DNA of 64,000 bases from ChocPot-Mid sp043804925 (GTDB lineage: Bacteria > Bacteroidota > Ignavibacteria > Kapaibacteriales > UBA2268): NCBI GenBank assembly GCA_043804925.1, contig JAZDIP010000086.1, forward strand, positions 1 to 64,000, given 5' to 3'. The notes beneath the pieces are model-generated. The model did no database searches. It saw nothing but the letters and a program-made list of their open reading frames with translations, and had not been told where the DNA came from. The first letter of the stretch is position 1; the number at the start of each line of letters is the position of its first letter. Positions 34,539-42,537 of this stretch are shown piece by piece. The position numbers and the translations under genes were made by a program.

Positions 34539-37049
34539 CTATAAAGATGAAAACGAATCAATATCAATATTTAATTTAATTTTTGATGATGCAAATCGTT
34601 TGTTGTATTCGCTTAAGGCGTAGTTCAAGTATTTTCGCAGTTCCTTACCACTTGCATCATATTCTTTGATATTTTTTACGACAATCAACTTCCTGAAAAA
34701 ACTTCTTATTTTATAGATATAAGGACTAAATGGCTTGTAAACATTAATTGATTGTGATTTTTTTGGAAGCAGATTATAAAATTCCTGAGATTTTTTTTCA
34801 ACTAATTGAACATCCTTTCCTGAAAATTCTATCATACAAAATCTGGAAAAAGGAGGGTAATTTGCATTTTTTCGATGTTCGATTTCATGTTCAAAGAAAG
34901 CACTATAATCATATTTTACAGCCGCATTGACTGCAAAATTTTCAGGATGGGATGTTTGGATTATGACCTCACCCGGTTTTGCTTCGGTTCTGCCTGCTCT
35001 GCCCGAAACCTGTGTAATAAGTTGAAAAGTTCGTTCAGATGCCCGAAAATCAGGTTGGTACAATTGCAAGTCCGCATTGATTACTCCAACCAAAGTTACT
35101 CTTTCAAAGTCCAAACCCTTTGCTACCATCTGTGTACCAACCAAAATGTCAGTATGACCCTGTGAAAAGTTTGTGAGAATTTCCCTGTGAGCCCCCTTGA
35201 AACCGGTGGTATCCAAATCCATTCTTTGAATAATCGGCTTAATATCTTTTTCACTGAAGTATGCAAATAAATCCTCTTCAATTCTTTGAGTTCCAAAACC
35301 GATTTCCGTTAGTTCGGGATTTCCACATGAAGGACATGTCGCATGAGTGTGGTAAACTTTCCCGCAATAATGACAATGAAGCTTATCCTTTTTTTTGTGA
35401 TAAGTCAAAGGAACCGAGCATTGCTCACATTCGGGAATAAATCCACAATCGGGACATTCGAGAACGGGTGCAAATCCCCGGCGGTTGAGGAAAAGAATGA
35501 CACCTTCTTTTTTACTAATTTTATCTTCAATAGCAAGAAGTAAATCTTCCGTTAATGAACCGAATAGCTTACCTACCTTTCTTGCTTCACTTGTATTGAT
35601 TATTTTAATTAGCGGTAACTTTGCACCGTCGGCTCTTTCTTTTATTTCATATAAATCATATCTACCTGTTCTTGCATTTTCCATGCTTTCGAGTGATGGA
35701 GTAGCAGACCCTAGTATGATAGCAGAGTTTTCAATTTTCGCCCTGATAATCGCCACATCTCTTGCATTGTACCTTGGTTCCGGTGCATCTTGTTTATATG
35801 ATGGTTCGTGTTCCTCATCAATTATAATAAGACCAATATTTTTCAGGGGTGAGAATATAGCAGAACGAACACCTAAAACAATTTTCTTTTTGCCATCAAG
35901 AATTGATTTCCACGAGTCAAATCTGGCTCCTGCAGACATTCTGCTGTGAAATACGGCAACCTGCTCAGGAAATGTTCTTTGGAAACGGTCAATTAGTTGA
36001 GGAGTTAATGAAATTTCAGGAACAAGAATTAAAACGGTTTTTCCTTTATCCAAAACATGTTTAACAGTGTGAAAATATATAAGTGTTTTGCCGCTACCTG
36101 TTACGCCATGCAATAAGATTGGTTTGAAATTATTTTTATCAATATTATTCTTAATATTAGCTAAAACTGTTTCCTGCTCTGCTGTTAATTTCAATTCAAT
36201 TTCATTTCGGTTACTTAAATTATTTTCGCTTGTGATTGATTCTTCACGTGGAATTTCGATTTCAATTTCCTGAATAAAATCTTTTTTGCTTAACTCTTTT
36301 ACTACATTAGAACTGATTTTATAAGTTGAAGCAATATCTTTAAGAAAAACATATTTTTTTTCGCTGAGTTGGAAAAGTTTACTGAGCAATAATGCCTGCT
36401 TTGGTGCTTTTTTTTCTAAAGTTGAAATTTCATCACGAGAGTTCTGATTATTCAAAAATGAATCGGATAATTTTATTGCCTTTGCTGTTTTAGGAGCATT
36501 TTGTTTTCCGGTATAGCTTTCGACAGATACTATACCTGCTTTTTCGAGTGTTTCAATCTGAGATTTGAGTGAACTGCTGTTTAATTTTGATTCGATGAAA
36601 TTTATATTCAGACTACCGCTGTGTTCTTGTAATAGCTTTAGAATGGCAGCCCTCTTAGGTGCTTTTTGCGATATTAAATAAATATCTTCATCGGATAATT
36701 CTTTTAATAATTTTACTTTAACAACACTTTTAACCGAAAGACCTTCGGGCAATGCGGCTTTTAAAGCAATACCCCAGGAGCAAAAATAGTATTCGGAAAT
36801 CCATTTTGTAAGTTTCAATAAATTTTCAGAAAGTACCGGTTCATCATCCAAAATATTTACAATCTGTTTTAGTTTTTCATTACCGACAGATTCCAATACT
36901 TCTACAATTACACCTGAAACATTTCTTTTACCGAAGGGAACCAATGCACGTCTGCCAAGGAGAACATCATCAAAAGGGATGTTCTCAGGGAGTGAATACG
37001 AAAACAATGTATTCATCGGAACAGGCAATGCAATTTTAACTATTTTCAT
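34539..37049 (-). CDS. priA: Primosomal protein N' (PriA helicase)
   Basis: 836 residues, slightly longer than E. coli PriA. N-terminal 3'-DNA-binding domain (MNTLFSYSLPE, LGRRALVPFGKR), winged-helix region, Walker A GVTGSGKT (315-322), Walker B DEEH (411-414), and eight-cysteine zinc module between the helicase lobes (CPDCG, CEQC, CHYCG, CPSCG). Restarts collapsed replication forks by reloading the replisome. All motifs present. Confidence 0.97.
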   Translation of the reverse strand: MKIVKIALPVPMNTLFSYSLPENIPFDDVLLGRRALVPFGKRNVSGVIVEVLESVGNEKLKQIVNILDDEPVLSENLLKLTKWISEYYFCSWGIALKAALPEGLSVKSVVKVKLLKELSDEDIYLISQKAPKRAAILKLLQEHSGSLNINFIESKLNSSSLKSQIETLEKAGIVSVESYTGKQNAPKTAKAIKLSDSFLNNQNSRDEISTLEKKAPKQALLLSKLFQLSEKKYVFLKDIASTYKISSNVVKELSKKDFIQEIEIEIPREESITSENNLSNRNEIELKLTAEQETVLANIKNNIDKNNFKPILLHGVTGSGKTLIYFHTVKHVLDKGKTVLILVPEISLTPQLIDRFQRTFPEQVAVFHSRMSAGARFDSWKSILDGKKKIVLGVRSAIFSPLKNIGLIIIDEEHEPSYKQDAPEPRYNARDVAIIRAKIENSAIILGSATPSLESMENARTGRYDLYEIKERADGAKLPLIKIINTSEARKVGKLFGSLTEDLLLAIEDKISKKEGVILFLNRRGFAPVLECPDCGFIPECEQCSVPLTYHKKKDKLHCHYCGKVYHTHATCPSCGNPELTEIGFGTQRIEEDLFAYFSEKDIKPIIQRMDLDTTGFKGAHREILTNFSQGHTDILVGTQMVAKGLDFERVTLVGVINADLQLYQPDFRASERTFQLITQVSGRAGRTEAKPGEVIIQTSHPENFAVNAAVKYDYSAFFEHEIEHRKNANYPPFSRFCMIEFSGKDVQLVEKKSQEFYNLLPKKSQSINVYKPFSPYIYKIRSFFRKLIVVKNIKEYDASGKELRKYLNYALSEYNKRFASSKIKLNIDIDSFSSL

Positions 37050-37168
37050 TATATTTATAATTATTATTCAATTATACAAATTTAAAGAAATTGTACATTT
37101 TTTTTGCATAATTAATTGGAATTAGTTAATATTGAGAAATTAATTTATTAATTGTATAAAGTTAAGTT

Positions 37169-38056
37169 ATGAAAGAGCTAAAAATAATAATCATCTCAGC
37201 AATTCTTTTCTTTTGCTTTTCATTTTTAACTTATGGACAAACTCCATTCTGGAAATTGGAAAAAGATTCTATGAATTTAGCAATTCTTGAACTTGACTAT
37301 CAAACTCACGAATTCATACAAGGGCATTTTTCAGTTCATAAACCTTGTGATGATTGTGACAAAGATAGCTTGCCATTCTTAATAGACGACGTGATGAATG
37401 GTGATATAGGATACATAAAATTTCTATATTTTGAAAATAACGAACAAGTATTCCATGGAAGTGTTATTTTTTTGGGAACTGGAAAAATAAAATTTCCACC
37501 TTCATTTTTTCCAAAAGACTCTTTTAGATTTTCCACAGGAATTTGTTCGCCACCTCAATCTATCAAGTACTATAAAATTTTATTTTACTCAATTGGTGAT
37601 TATAGCGATTTTAATGGTAACATAGCATGGCAAGGAATTCAAAATTTGGAAATAATAAAAGATTTTGCAAAAAATCCATATAGAATTGGTATATATTTAT
37701 ACCCTCCTGCTGTTGGGCCTTTTGAACCTGAAAATGCTAGATGGATTATATTTGTATACCAAGGCAAATTAACTCCTAATAGTGTCGATGATGTTAATAT
37801 GGGAATTACAAATATTTATCCCAATCCCTTCTCCGAATCAACAACAATTCATTACAATCTTGATGAACCTGCTCTAGTCAGTATTAATATTTACAATTCT
37901 TTTGGGAGTAAGATTTGTAATGCTGTCAATGAATATCAGGAAAGCGGAGAGCAGAAATTTGTCTTTGACAGAAGGAATTATCCGTCGGGATTGTATTTTT
38001 ATACGATTCAAATTAGTGATAGAGTTGAAAGCGGGAAAATGGTTATAATTAAGTGA
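37169..38056 (+). CDS. Secreted protein with T9SS sorting domain
   Basis: 295 residues. Signal peptide (about 1-24, ending TYGQ), an unrecognised body of about 175 residues with one HKPCDDCDKD cysteine pair, then a T9SS type A sorting domain from about residue 210 (IYPNPFSESTTIHY, GLYFYTIQISD, GKMVIIK). The cargo part matches no family I recognise. Transcribed divergently from priA. Confidence 0.75.
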   Translation: MKELKIIIISAILFFCFSFLTYGQTPFWKLEKDSMNLAILELDYQTHEFIQGHFSVHKPCDDCDKDSLPFLIDDVMNGDIGYIKFLYFENNEQVFHGSVIFLGTGKIKFPPSFFPKDSFRFSTGICSPPQSIKYYKILFYSIGDYSDFNGNIAWQGIQNLEIIKDFAKNPYRIGIYLYPPAVGPFEPENARWIIFVYQGKLTPNSVDDVNMGITNIYPNPFSESTTIHYNLDEPALVSINIYNSFGSKICNAVNEYQESGEQKFVFDRRNYPSGLYFYTIQISDRVESGKMVIIK

Positions 38057-38090
38057 AAAATGAATAGTGAATAGTGAAAAATGAATAATT
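38053..38090. repeat. Short imperfect 7-bp repeats (GAATAGT)
   Basis: GAATAGT occurs twice in tandem at 38062-38075 with AAAAATGAATA flanks on both sides, beginning at the stop codon of the T9SS gene. Another heptamer-period intergenic repeat. Confidence 0.5.
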
Positions 38091-38147
38091 TAATTGTTAC
38101 TTTCTTGAAGTTCCAAACTTTCGGAAAGTTTTCTGAAAAAAGATAAA

Positions 38148-38372
38148 TTATAATTTTATAAATTCTTCGGTTGTTAAGCCCATTTGGTTGATGATTGCTT
38201 TCAAAGTACCTTTTTTAATTGTCCCGGGATGGTTTGGTATAGTTGTTCTGAATTTTTTTTCGGGATTGTACCAGATTTCATGACTGCCTTTTGCTTGCCT
38301 GTCAAAAACAAAACCGGCAGCTTTAAGTTTTTTTATTAAGTCTTTATATGTAATACCACCAAGAATGCTCAT
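38148..38372 (-). CDS. hicA: HicA-family mRNA interferase toxin
   Basis: 74 residues with the double-stranded-RNA-binding-like HicA fold: GITYKDLIKKLKAAGFVFDRQAKGSH carries the catalytic-type His31, followed by TTIPNHPGTIKKGTLKAIINQMGLT. The start overlaps the end of hicB by 4 bp (ATGA type), so it is translationally coupled to the antitoxin. It cleaves mRNA when free. Confidence 0.92.
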   Translation of the reverse strand: MSILGGITYKDLIKKLKAAGFVFDRQAKGSHEIWYNPEKKFRTTIPNHPGTIKKGTLKAIINQMGLTTEEFIKL

Positions 38373-38626
38373 AATGCAACAGCAACAGGAATTCTTAATT
38401 TCATTTTTTTTGAGTTCCTATCTATTTGATTTTGAATTTTTACAGGTAATGGGTCATTATGTTCAATATATGATTCGATTAGTTTCCGTGCTACATCTTG
38501 TGCGATTTCCTGAGCTTCCGAATAAGTTCTGCCTTCAGCCAATAAGCCGGGTAAATCATCAGACAAAGCAAGAAATCCACCTTCTTCGAGCGGTTCTATT
38601 TTTATGTCAATTACTATGTTTGTCAT
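38369..38626 (-). CDS. hicB: HicB-family antitoxin
   Basis: 85 residues with the HicB partial RNase-H-like fold (DIKIEPLEEGGFLALSDDLPGLLAEGRTYSEAQEIAQDVARKLIES). A separate DNA-binding domain is not obvious in this short protein; the tail is a basic, hydrophobic stretch. Antitoxin-first order with a 4-bp overlap onto hicA. Confidence 0.88.
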   Translation of the reverse strand: MTNIVIDIKIEPLEEGGFLALSDDLPGLLAEGRTYSEAQEIAQDVARKLIESYIEHNDPLPVKIQNQIDRNSKKMKLRIPVAVAL

Positions 38627-38712
38627 ATTCAGTCCTTCCTTTTATCTATATAACATTGCAAAATTAAATAAATTGTATTATTTTTTTGAATTATTTTTTC
38701 ATTGAGTCGTTT

Positions 38713-38751
38713 GTTACAACCGATTCCTCTTGCTGCCAGTTGTAACAACTG
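38713..38751. promoter_or_regulatory. Candidate operator: nested inverted repeats between hicBA and ftsY
   Basis: CAGTTGT-A-ACAACTG (38737-38751) is a perfect 15-bp palindrome. Its GTTGTAAC also pairs with GTTACAAC at 38713-38720. No T-run follows. It lies about 110 bp upstream of hicB and 125 bp upstream of ftsY, so it could be the HicB operator or a site for another regulator. Confidence 0.4.
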
Positions 38752-38806
38752 ACAGAACGGTATAATGTAAATTATGTTTAGAGAATAAGGTTTGACTTTT
38801 TTTAGG

Positions 38807-38814
38807 TAAATTTG
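38807..38814 (+). promoter_or_regulatory. Candidate ftsY -7 box (TAAATTTG)
   Basis: TAAATTTG fits TAnnTTTG, 61 bp upstream of the ftsY ATG. A TTTG at 38791 is too close to be the -33 element. Confidence 0.35.
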
Positions 38815-38875
38815 AAATATATGTAAATTACAATTACTTAAAACATTTAATAATTAGGATAATAAGAAAGTTTTA

Positions 38876-39868
38876 ATGGGATTATTTGATAAATTTAAAG
38901 ATAAAGTTAGCCAGGCAATGCAATCAACTGGAGATGCACTTGGTTTTACTAAATTAAAAGAAGGTCTTGAAAAAACAAGAAACTCATTTTTGAATAATTT
39001 GCAGGGTATTCTTGGAATCGGAAGGAAAATTGACGAATCGCTTTTACAGGAAATTGAAGACTTGTTGATTTCAGCTGATGTTGGTGTTCAGACAGCAGAT
39101 GTAATTATTGATGCACTCAGGATTAGAGTAAAAGAAGAAGGACACGAAAATGCAGATGATGTTCTTAATATGCTAAAAGAAGAAATTCACGGAATTTTGC
39201 TTAAATCTCCCTCAGCTAATAATGACGCAAACTATTCGATAGATGAAAGCAACAAACCGCATACGATTATGGTTGTCGGCGTTAACGGTGTCGGTAAAAC
39301 AACAACGATTGGAAAGCTGGCATATAATTATAAAAATGCAGGTAAACAGGTTCTAATAGGTGCGGCAGATACTTTTCGTGCCGCCGCAAATGAACAACTC
39401 GAGGTTTGGGCTAAAAGAGCAAATGTGCCAATCGTTCAGCAAGCACAGGGAGCAGACCCTGCCGCAGTTGCTTTCGATACATTGAAATCTGCACAATCAA
39501 AGGGTTTTGATGTTGTAATTATTGATACAGCGGGGAGATTGCACAATAAAGGAAATCTGATGGCTGAACTTTCTAAAATCAATCGTGTAATGAAAAAGCT
39601 TAAAGAATCTGCTCCTGATGATGTTTATTTGGTTTTGGATGCAACAACAGGTCAAAATGCACTGCAACAGGCGAAGGAGTTTATGAAAGTTGCAGATATT
39701 TCCGGAATTGTTTTAACTAAACTTGATGGAACAGCAAAAGGAGGCATCGTACTTGCAATTGCAAATGAATTAAAAATCCCTGTCAGGTATATTGGTGTTG
39801 GAGAAAAGATAGATAATCTTCAGGTGTTTGAACCGGATTTCTTTGTTGAAGCGTTGTTTGGGAGTTGA
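38876..39868 (+). CDS. ftsY: Signal recognition particle receptor FtsY
   Basis: 330 residues. Helical N domain (about 25-110), then the G domain: GVNGVGKTTT (135-144), ADTFRAAANEQL, DTAGR (217-221) and TKLDG (281-285). There is no long acidic A domain, as in many short FtsY proteins; a short amphipathic start (MGLFDKFKDKV) may bind the membrane. Docks SRP-ribosome complexes at the translocon. Followed by radA after 130 bp of repeat-like DNA. Confidence 0.97.
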   Translation: MGLFDKFKDKVSQAMQSTGDALGFTKLKEGLEKTRNSFLNNLQGILGIGRKIDESLLQEIEDLLISADVGVQTADVIIDALRIRVKEEGHENADDVLNMLKEEIHGILLKSPSANNDANYSIDESNKPHTIMVVGVNGVGKTTTIGKLAYNYKNAGKQVLIGAADTFRAAANEQLEVWAKRANVPIVQQAQGADPAAVAFDTLKSAQSKGFDVVIIDTAGRLHNKGNLMAELSKINRVMKKLKESAPDDVYLVLDATTGQNALQQAKEFMKVADISGIVLTKLDGTAKGGIVLAIANELKIPVRYIGVGEKIDNLQVFEPDFFVEALFGS

Positions 39869-39970
39869 AACTCCGTGTATCTCCGTGTAACAAAATGCTT
39901 AAAAAGAAATTACATAGAAAACCACGGAGAAAAACTTAGCGTAAACTTTGCGTATTTTGCGGTAAAATAT
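39869..39970. repeat. Repeat-rich spacer (CTCCGTGT and TTTGCGTA units)
   Basis: CTCCGTGTATCTCCGTGTAA at 39872-39891 is a near-perfect 10-bp tandem pair, with a reversed CCACGGAG at 39924. ACTTTGCGTATTTTGCGG at about 39944-39962 is a second tandem pair. This sort of sequence recurs between genes in many genomes. No gene lies here. Confidence 0.6.
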
Positions 39971-39998
39971 GTAGTAAAACGAAATTGAAAAATAATTT

Positions 39999-41348
39999 AT
40001 GAAAGCAAAATCAATTTTTATATGCCAGCAATGTGGAGCCAGGTCTGCACGATGGGTGGGTAAGTGTCCTAACTGCGGTGCATGGGATTCTTATACTGAA
40101 GAAGCTATTAGTGTCGGACCGAAAAATATTGCTAAAGTTCCAATCGGAAAGAACAAACCGGTCCGCTTATCTGAGATTAATACAGATGGCGAATTCCGTT
40201 TAGCAACAAAAATAAAAGAACTTGACAGAGTCTTAGGTGGTGGAATCATTCCCGGTTCATTAATATTAGTGGGTGGTGACCCTGGTATCGGAAAATCTAC
40301 ATTAATGCTTCAAATGTGTACAGGATTAAAACAATTCAATCCGTTTTACATAACAGGTGAAGAATCTTTACAGCAAATCAAATATCGCTCAAAACGAATC
40401 AGCGGAATACCTGATGACATTTTGCTTTTAGCTGAAACCAATATCGAACAAATTGATTATGCTATCAAATCTTCCGATTGTAACATAGCAATAGTTGATT
40501 CCATACAGTCCGTATATACAGAAAAAATTGAATCAACACCCGGTAGCGTTAGTCAGGTCAGAGAATGTACAGGACTATTGATGCAGACAGCAAAGCAAAC
40601 CGGAAAAGCGATTTTCATTATTGGTCATGTTACAAAAGAAGGTGTTATAGCCGGACCGAAAATACTTGAACACATGGTTGATACAGTATTGATGTTCGAA
40701 GGCGAGAAAACATACTCTTATAGAATTTTAAGAGCAACAAAGAACAGATTCGGTTCGACAAATGAAATCGGCATTTTCGAAATGTCCGGGTCAGGTTTGA
40801 AACAGGTTTCAAATCCGTCAGAGTTATTTTTAGCTCAGCGTCAGGAAGAAGATTCGGGTGTGGCTATTGTAGCGGCAATAGAAGGGACAAGGCCGATTTT
40901 GCTCGAAGTACAGGCATTGGTAAGCCCCTCAGGTTTTGCCGTACCACAAAGAACTGCAAATGGTGTTGATGTCCGAAGGTTGAATATGATTCTCGCTGTC
41001 CTAGAAAAACGTCTGGGATTGAAGTTCAGGCAATACGATGTCTTTGTTAATATAGCTGGTGGTGTTTACATTAGCGACCCGGCAATTGATTTGGGGATAG
41101 CTGCAGCACTGGTGAGTTCACTTCGTGATAAACCCATCCATTCAAAAGCTGTTTTAATTGGTGAAATTGGATTGACAGGTGAAGTACGTGCAGTATCTGC
41201 TATCGAGCAACGAATCAAGGAAGCAGAAAAACTTGGCTTCAATAAAATTATTTTGCCTAAGCATAGTCATAAAAAATTACAGGGAAGTTTTAAAGTTGCA
41301 ATGACTCCTGTGGAGAGAATTTCTTTGGCTTTGGCAGATATATTCTAA
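39999..41348 (+). CDS. radA: DNA repair protein RadA
   Basis: 449 residues. N-terminal zinc finger with Cys9, Cys12, Cys23 and Cys26, RecA-like ATPase with Walker A GDPGIGKS (93-100), the RadA signature KNRFG (248-252), and a C-terminal Lon-protease-like domain (about 290-449, SDPAIDLGIAAALVSSL, GEIGLTGEVRAV). A recombination branch-migration helicase. Obg follows after 16 bp, so they form one operon. Confidence 0.97.
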   Translation: MKAKSIFICQQCGARSARWVGKCPNCGAWDSYTEEAISVGPKNIAKVPIGKNKPVRLSEINTDGEFRLATKIKELDRVLGGGIIPGSLILVGGDPGIGKSTLMLQMCTGLKQFNPFYITGEESLQQIKYRSKRISGIPDDILLLAETNIEQIDYAIKSSDCNIAIVDSIQSVYTEKIESTPGSVSQVRECTGLLMQTAKQTGKAIFIIGHVTKEGVIAGPKILEHMVDTVLMFEGEKTYSYRILRATKNRFGSTNEIGIFEMSGSGLKQVSNPSELFLAQRQEEDSGVAIVAAIEGTRPILLEVQALVSPSGFAVPQRTANGVDVRRLNMILAVLEKRLGLKFRQYDVFVNIAGGVYISDPAIDLGIAAALVSSLRDKPIHSKAVLIGEIGLTGEVRAVSAIEQRIKEAEKLGFNKIILPKHSHKKLQGSFKVAMTPVERISLALADIF

Positions 41349-41364
41349 AAATAACGGCATAATT

Positions 41365-42357
41365 ATGAAATTTATAGACTACTCGAAAATATTTATTAAG
41401 TCAGGAGACGGTGGACCCGGACATATAAGCTTCAGGCGAGAGAAGTTTGTTCCAAAAGGTGGACCCGATGGAGGAAACGGAGGAAAAGGCGGAGATGTTG
41501 TCTTTTTTACCGACAGGCACTTAACCACACTCCTTGATTTTAGATACAGGAAGAATTATTTTGCAGATAATGGTGTTCAGGGTGGAAAAAAAAGATGTTC
41601 CGGTAAGGACGGAAAGAACATTATTATCAAAGTGCCTTGCGGTACTGTCATTAAGGATGCAAATACCGATGAAATAATTGCAGACCTTCATGAAGAAGGA
41701 ATTACTTATACTTTAGCTGAAGGCGGCAAGGGAGGCAGAGGTAATGCAGAGTTTGCTACTCCGACTAATCAAACTCCCAGATATGCTCAGCCCGGTATTC
41801 CCGGAATTGAAATGGAAATTGTTCTTGAATTGAAATTGATTGCTGATGTAGGTATCGTTGGATATCCGAATGTCGGGAAGTCAACATTGATTTCTGTTAT
41901 ATCCGACGCGAAGCCGAAGATAGCCGATTATCCTTTTACTACTCTTGTTCCAAACCTTGGAATGGTCAGGGTTGCCGAAGGACAAAGTTATGTAGTTGCA
42001 GATATTCCCGGTCTAATCGAAGGAGCACATGAGGGCAAGGGATTAGGACATCAGTTTTTAAGACATGTAGAAAGAACAAAAGTTCTTTTATTTATGATTG
42101 AATCAACAAGTGAAAATCCAAAAACAGATTTCAAAGTGCTTTTTAATGAATTGACTAAATACAATCCGGATATGAAGTACAAAAAGAAAATAATTTGCTT
42201 CAGCAAATCCGATTTGGTTGATGATGCGACTAAACAAAAGCTATTAAAAACAAAATTCACAGGTATAAAATCTGCTTCTCTAATAATTTCAGCACCGATG
42301 ATGGAAAATCTGGATGAGTTGAAATGGGAGATGTGGAAGATGGTGGAGGAGGATTAA
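41365..42357 (+). CDS. obgE: Obg GTPase (CgtA)
   Basis: 330 residues. Glycine-rich Obg fold (about 1-158; GDGGPGHISFRREKFVPKGGPDGGNGG), then the G domain: GYPNVGKST (166-174), DIPG (213-216) and SKSD-type base recognition (about 274). It ends shortly after the G domain, without the C-terminal OCT extension of Gram-positive Obg. Acts in 50S subunit assembly and links growth to nucleotide state. Confidence 0.97.
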   Translation: MKFIDYSKIFIKSGDGGPGHISFRREKFVPKGGPDGGNGGKGGDVVFFTDRHLTTLLDFRYRKNYFADNGVQGGKKRCSGKDGKNIIIKVPCGTVIKDANTDEIIADLHEEGITYTLAEGGKGGRGNAEFATPTNQTPRYAQPGIPGIEMEIVLELKLIADVGIVGYPNVGKSTLISVISDAKPKIADYPFTTLVPNLGMVRVAEGQSYVVADIPGLIEGAHEGKGLGHQFLRHVERTKVLLFMIESTSENPKTDFKVLFNELTKYNPDMKYKKKIICFSKSDLVDDATKQKLLKTKFTGIKSASLIISAPMMENLDELKWEMWKMVEED

Positions 42358-42378
42358 AATGTTTTATCATAGCAGGAA

Positions 42379-42475
42379 CCTGACTTCCGCACCGAAACAC
42401 CCAACTCAAAAATACAAATATAGTATTTATGTGGATTCCTACCGATTTTTTTTTAAAAAAAGTGCGGAAGTCAGG
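42379..42475. mobile_element. 97-bp MITE-like element with 14-bp terminal inverted repeats
   Basis: CCTGACTTCCGCAC (42379-42392) and its exact reverse complement GTGCGGAAGTCAGG (42462-42475) bracket 69 bp of AT-rich DNA, with a smaller internal hairpin (AAATAC/GTATTT at 42410-42428). No coding capacity and no obvious target duplication. It lies between the convergent obg and M28 genes, so it could also act as a long-armed terminator. Confidence 0.55.
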
Positions 42476-42537
42476 AAAATATTCTTTCTATTTCCCCGAT
42501 GTTTTATAATTTAAATTGAAAATTTGTATTATATCCT

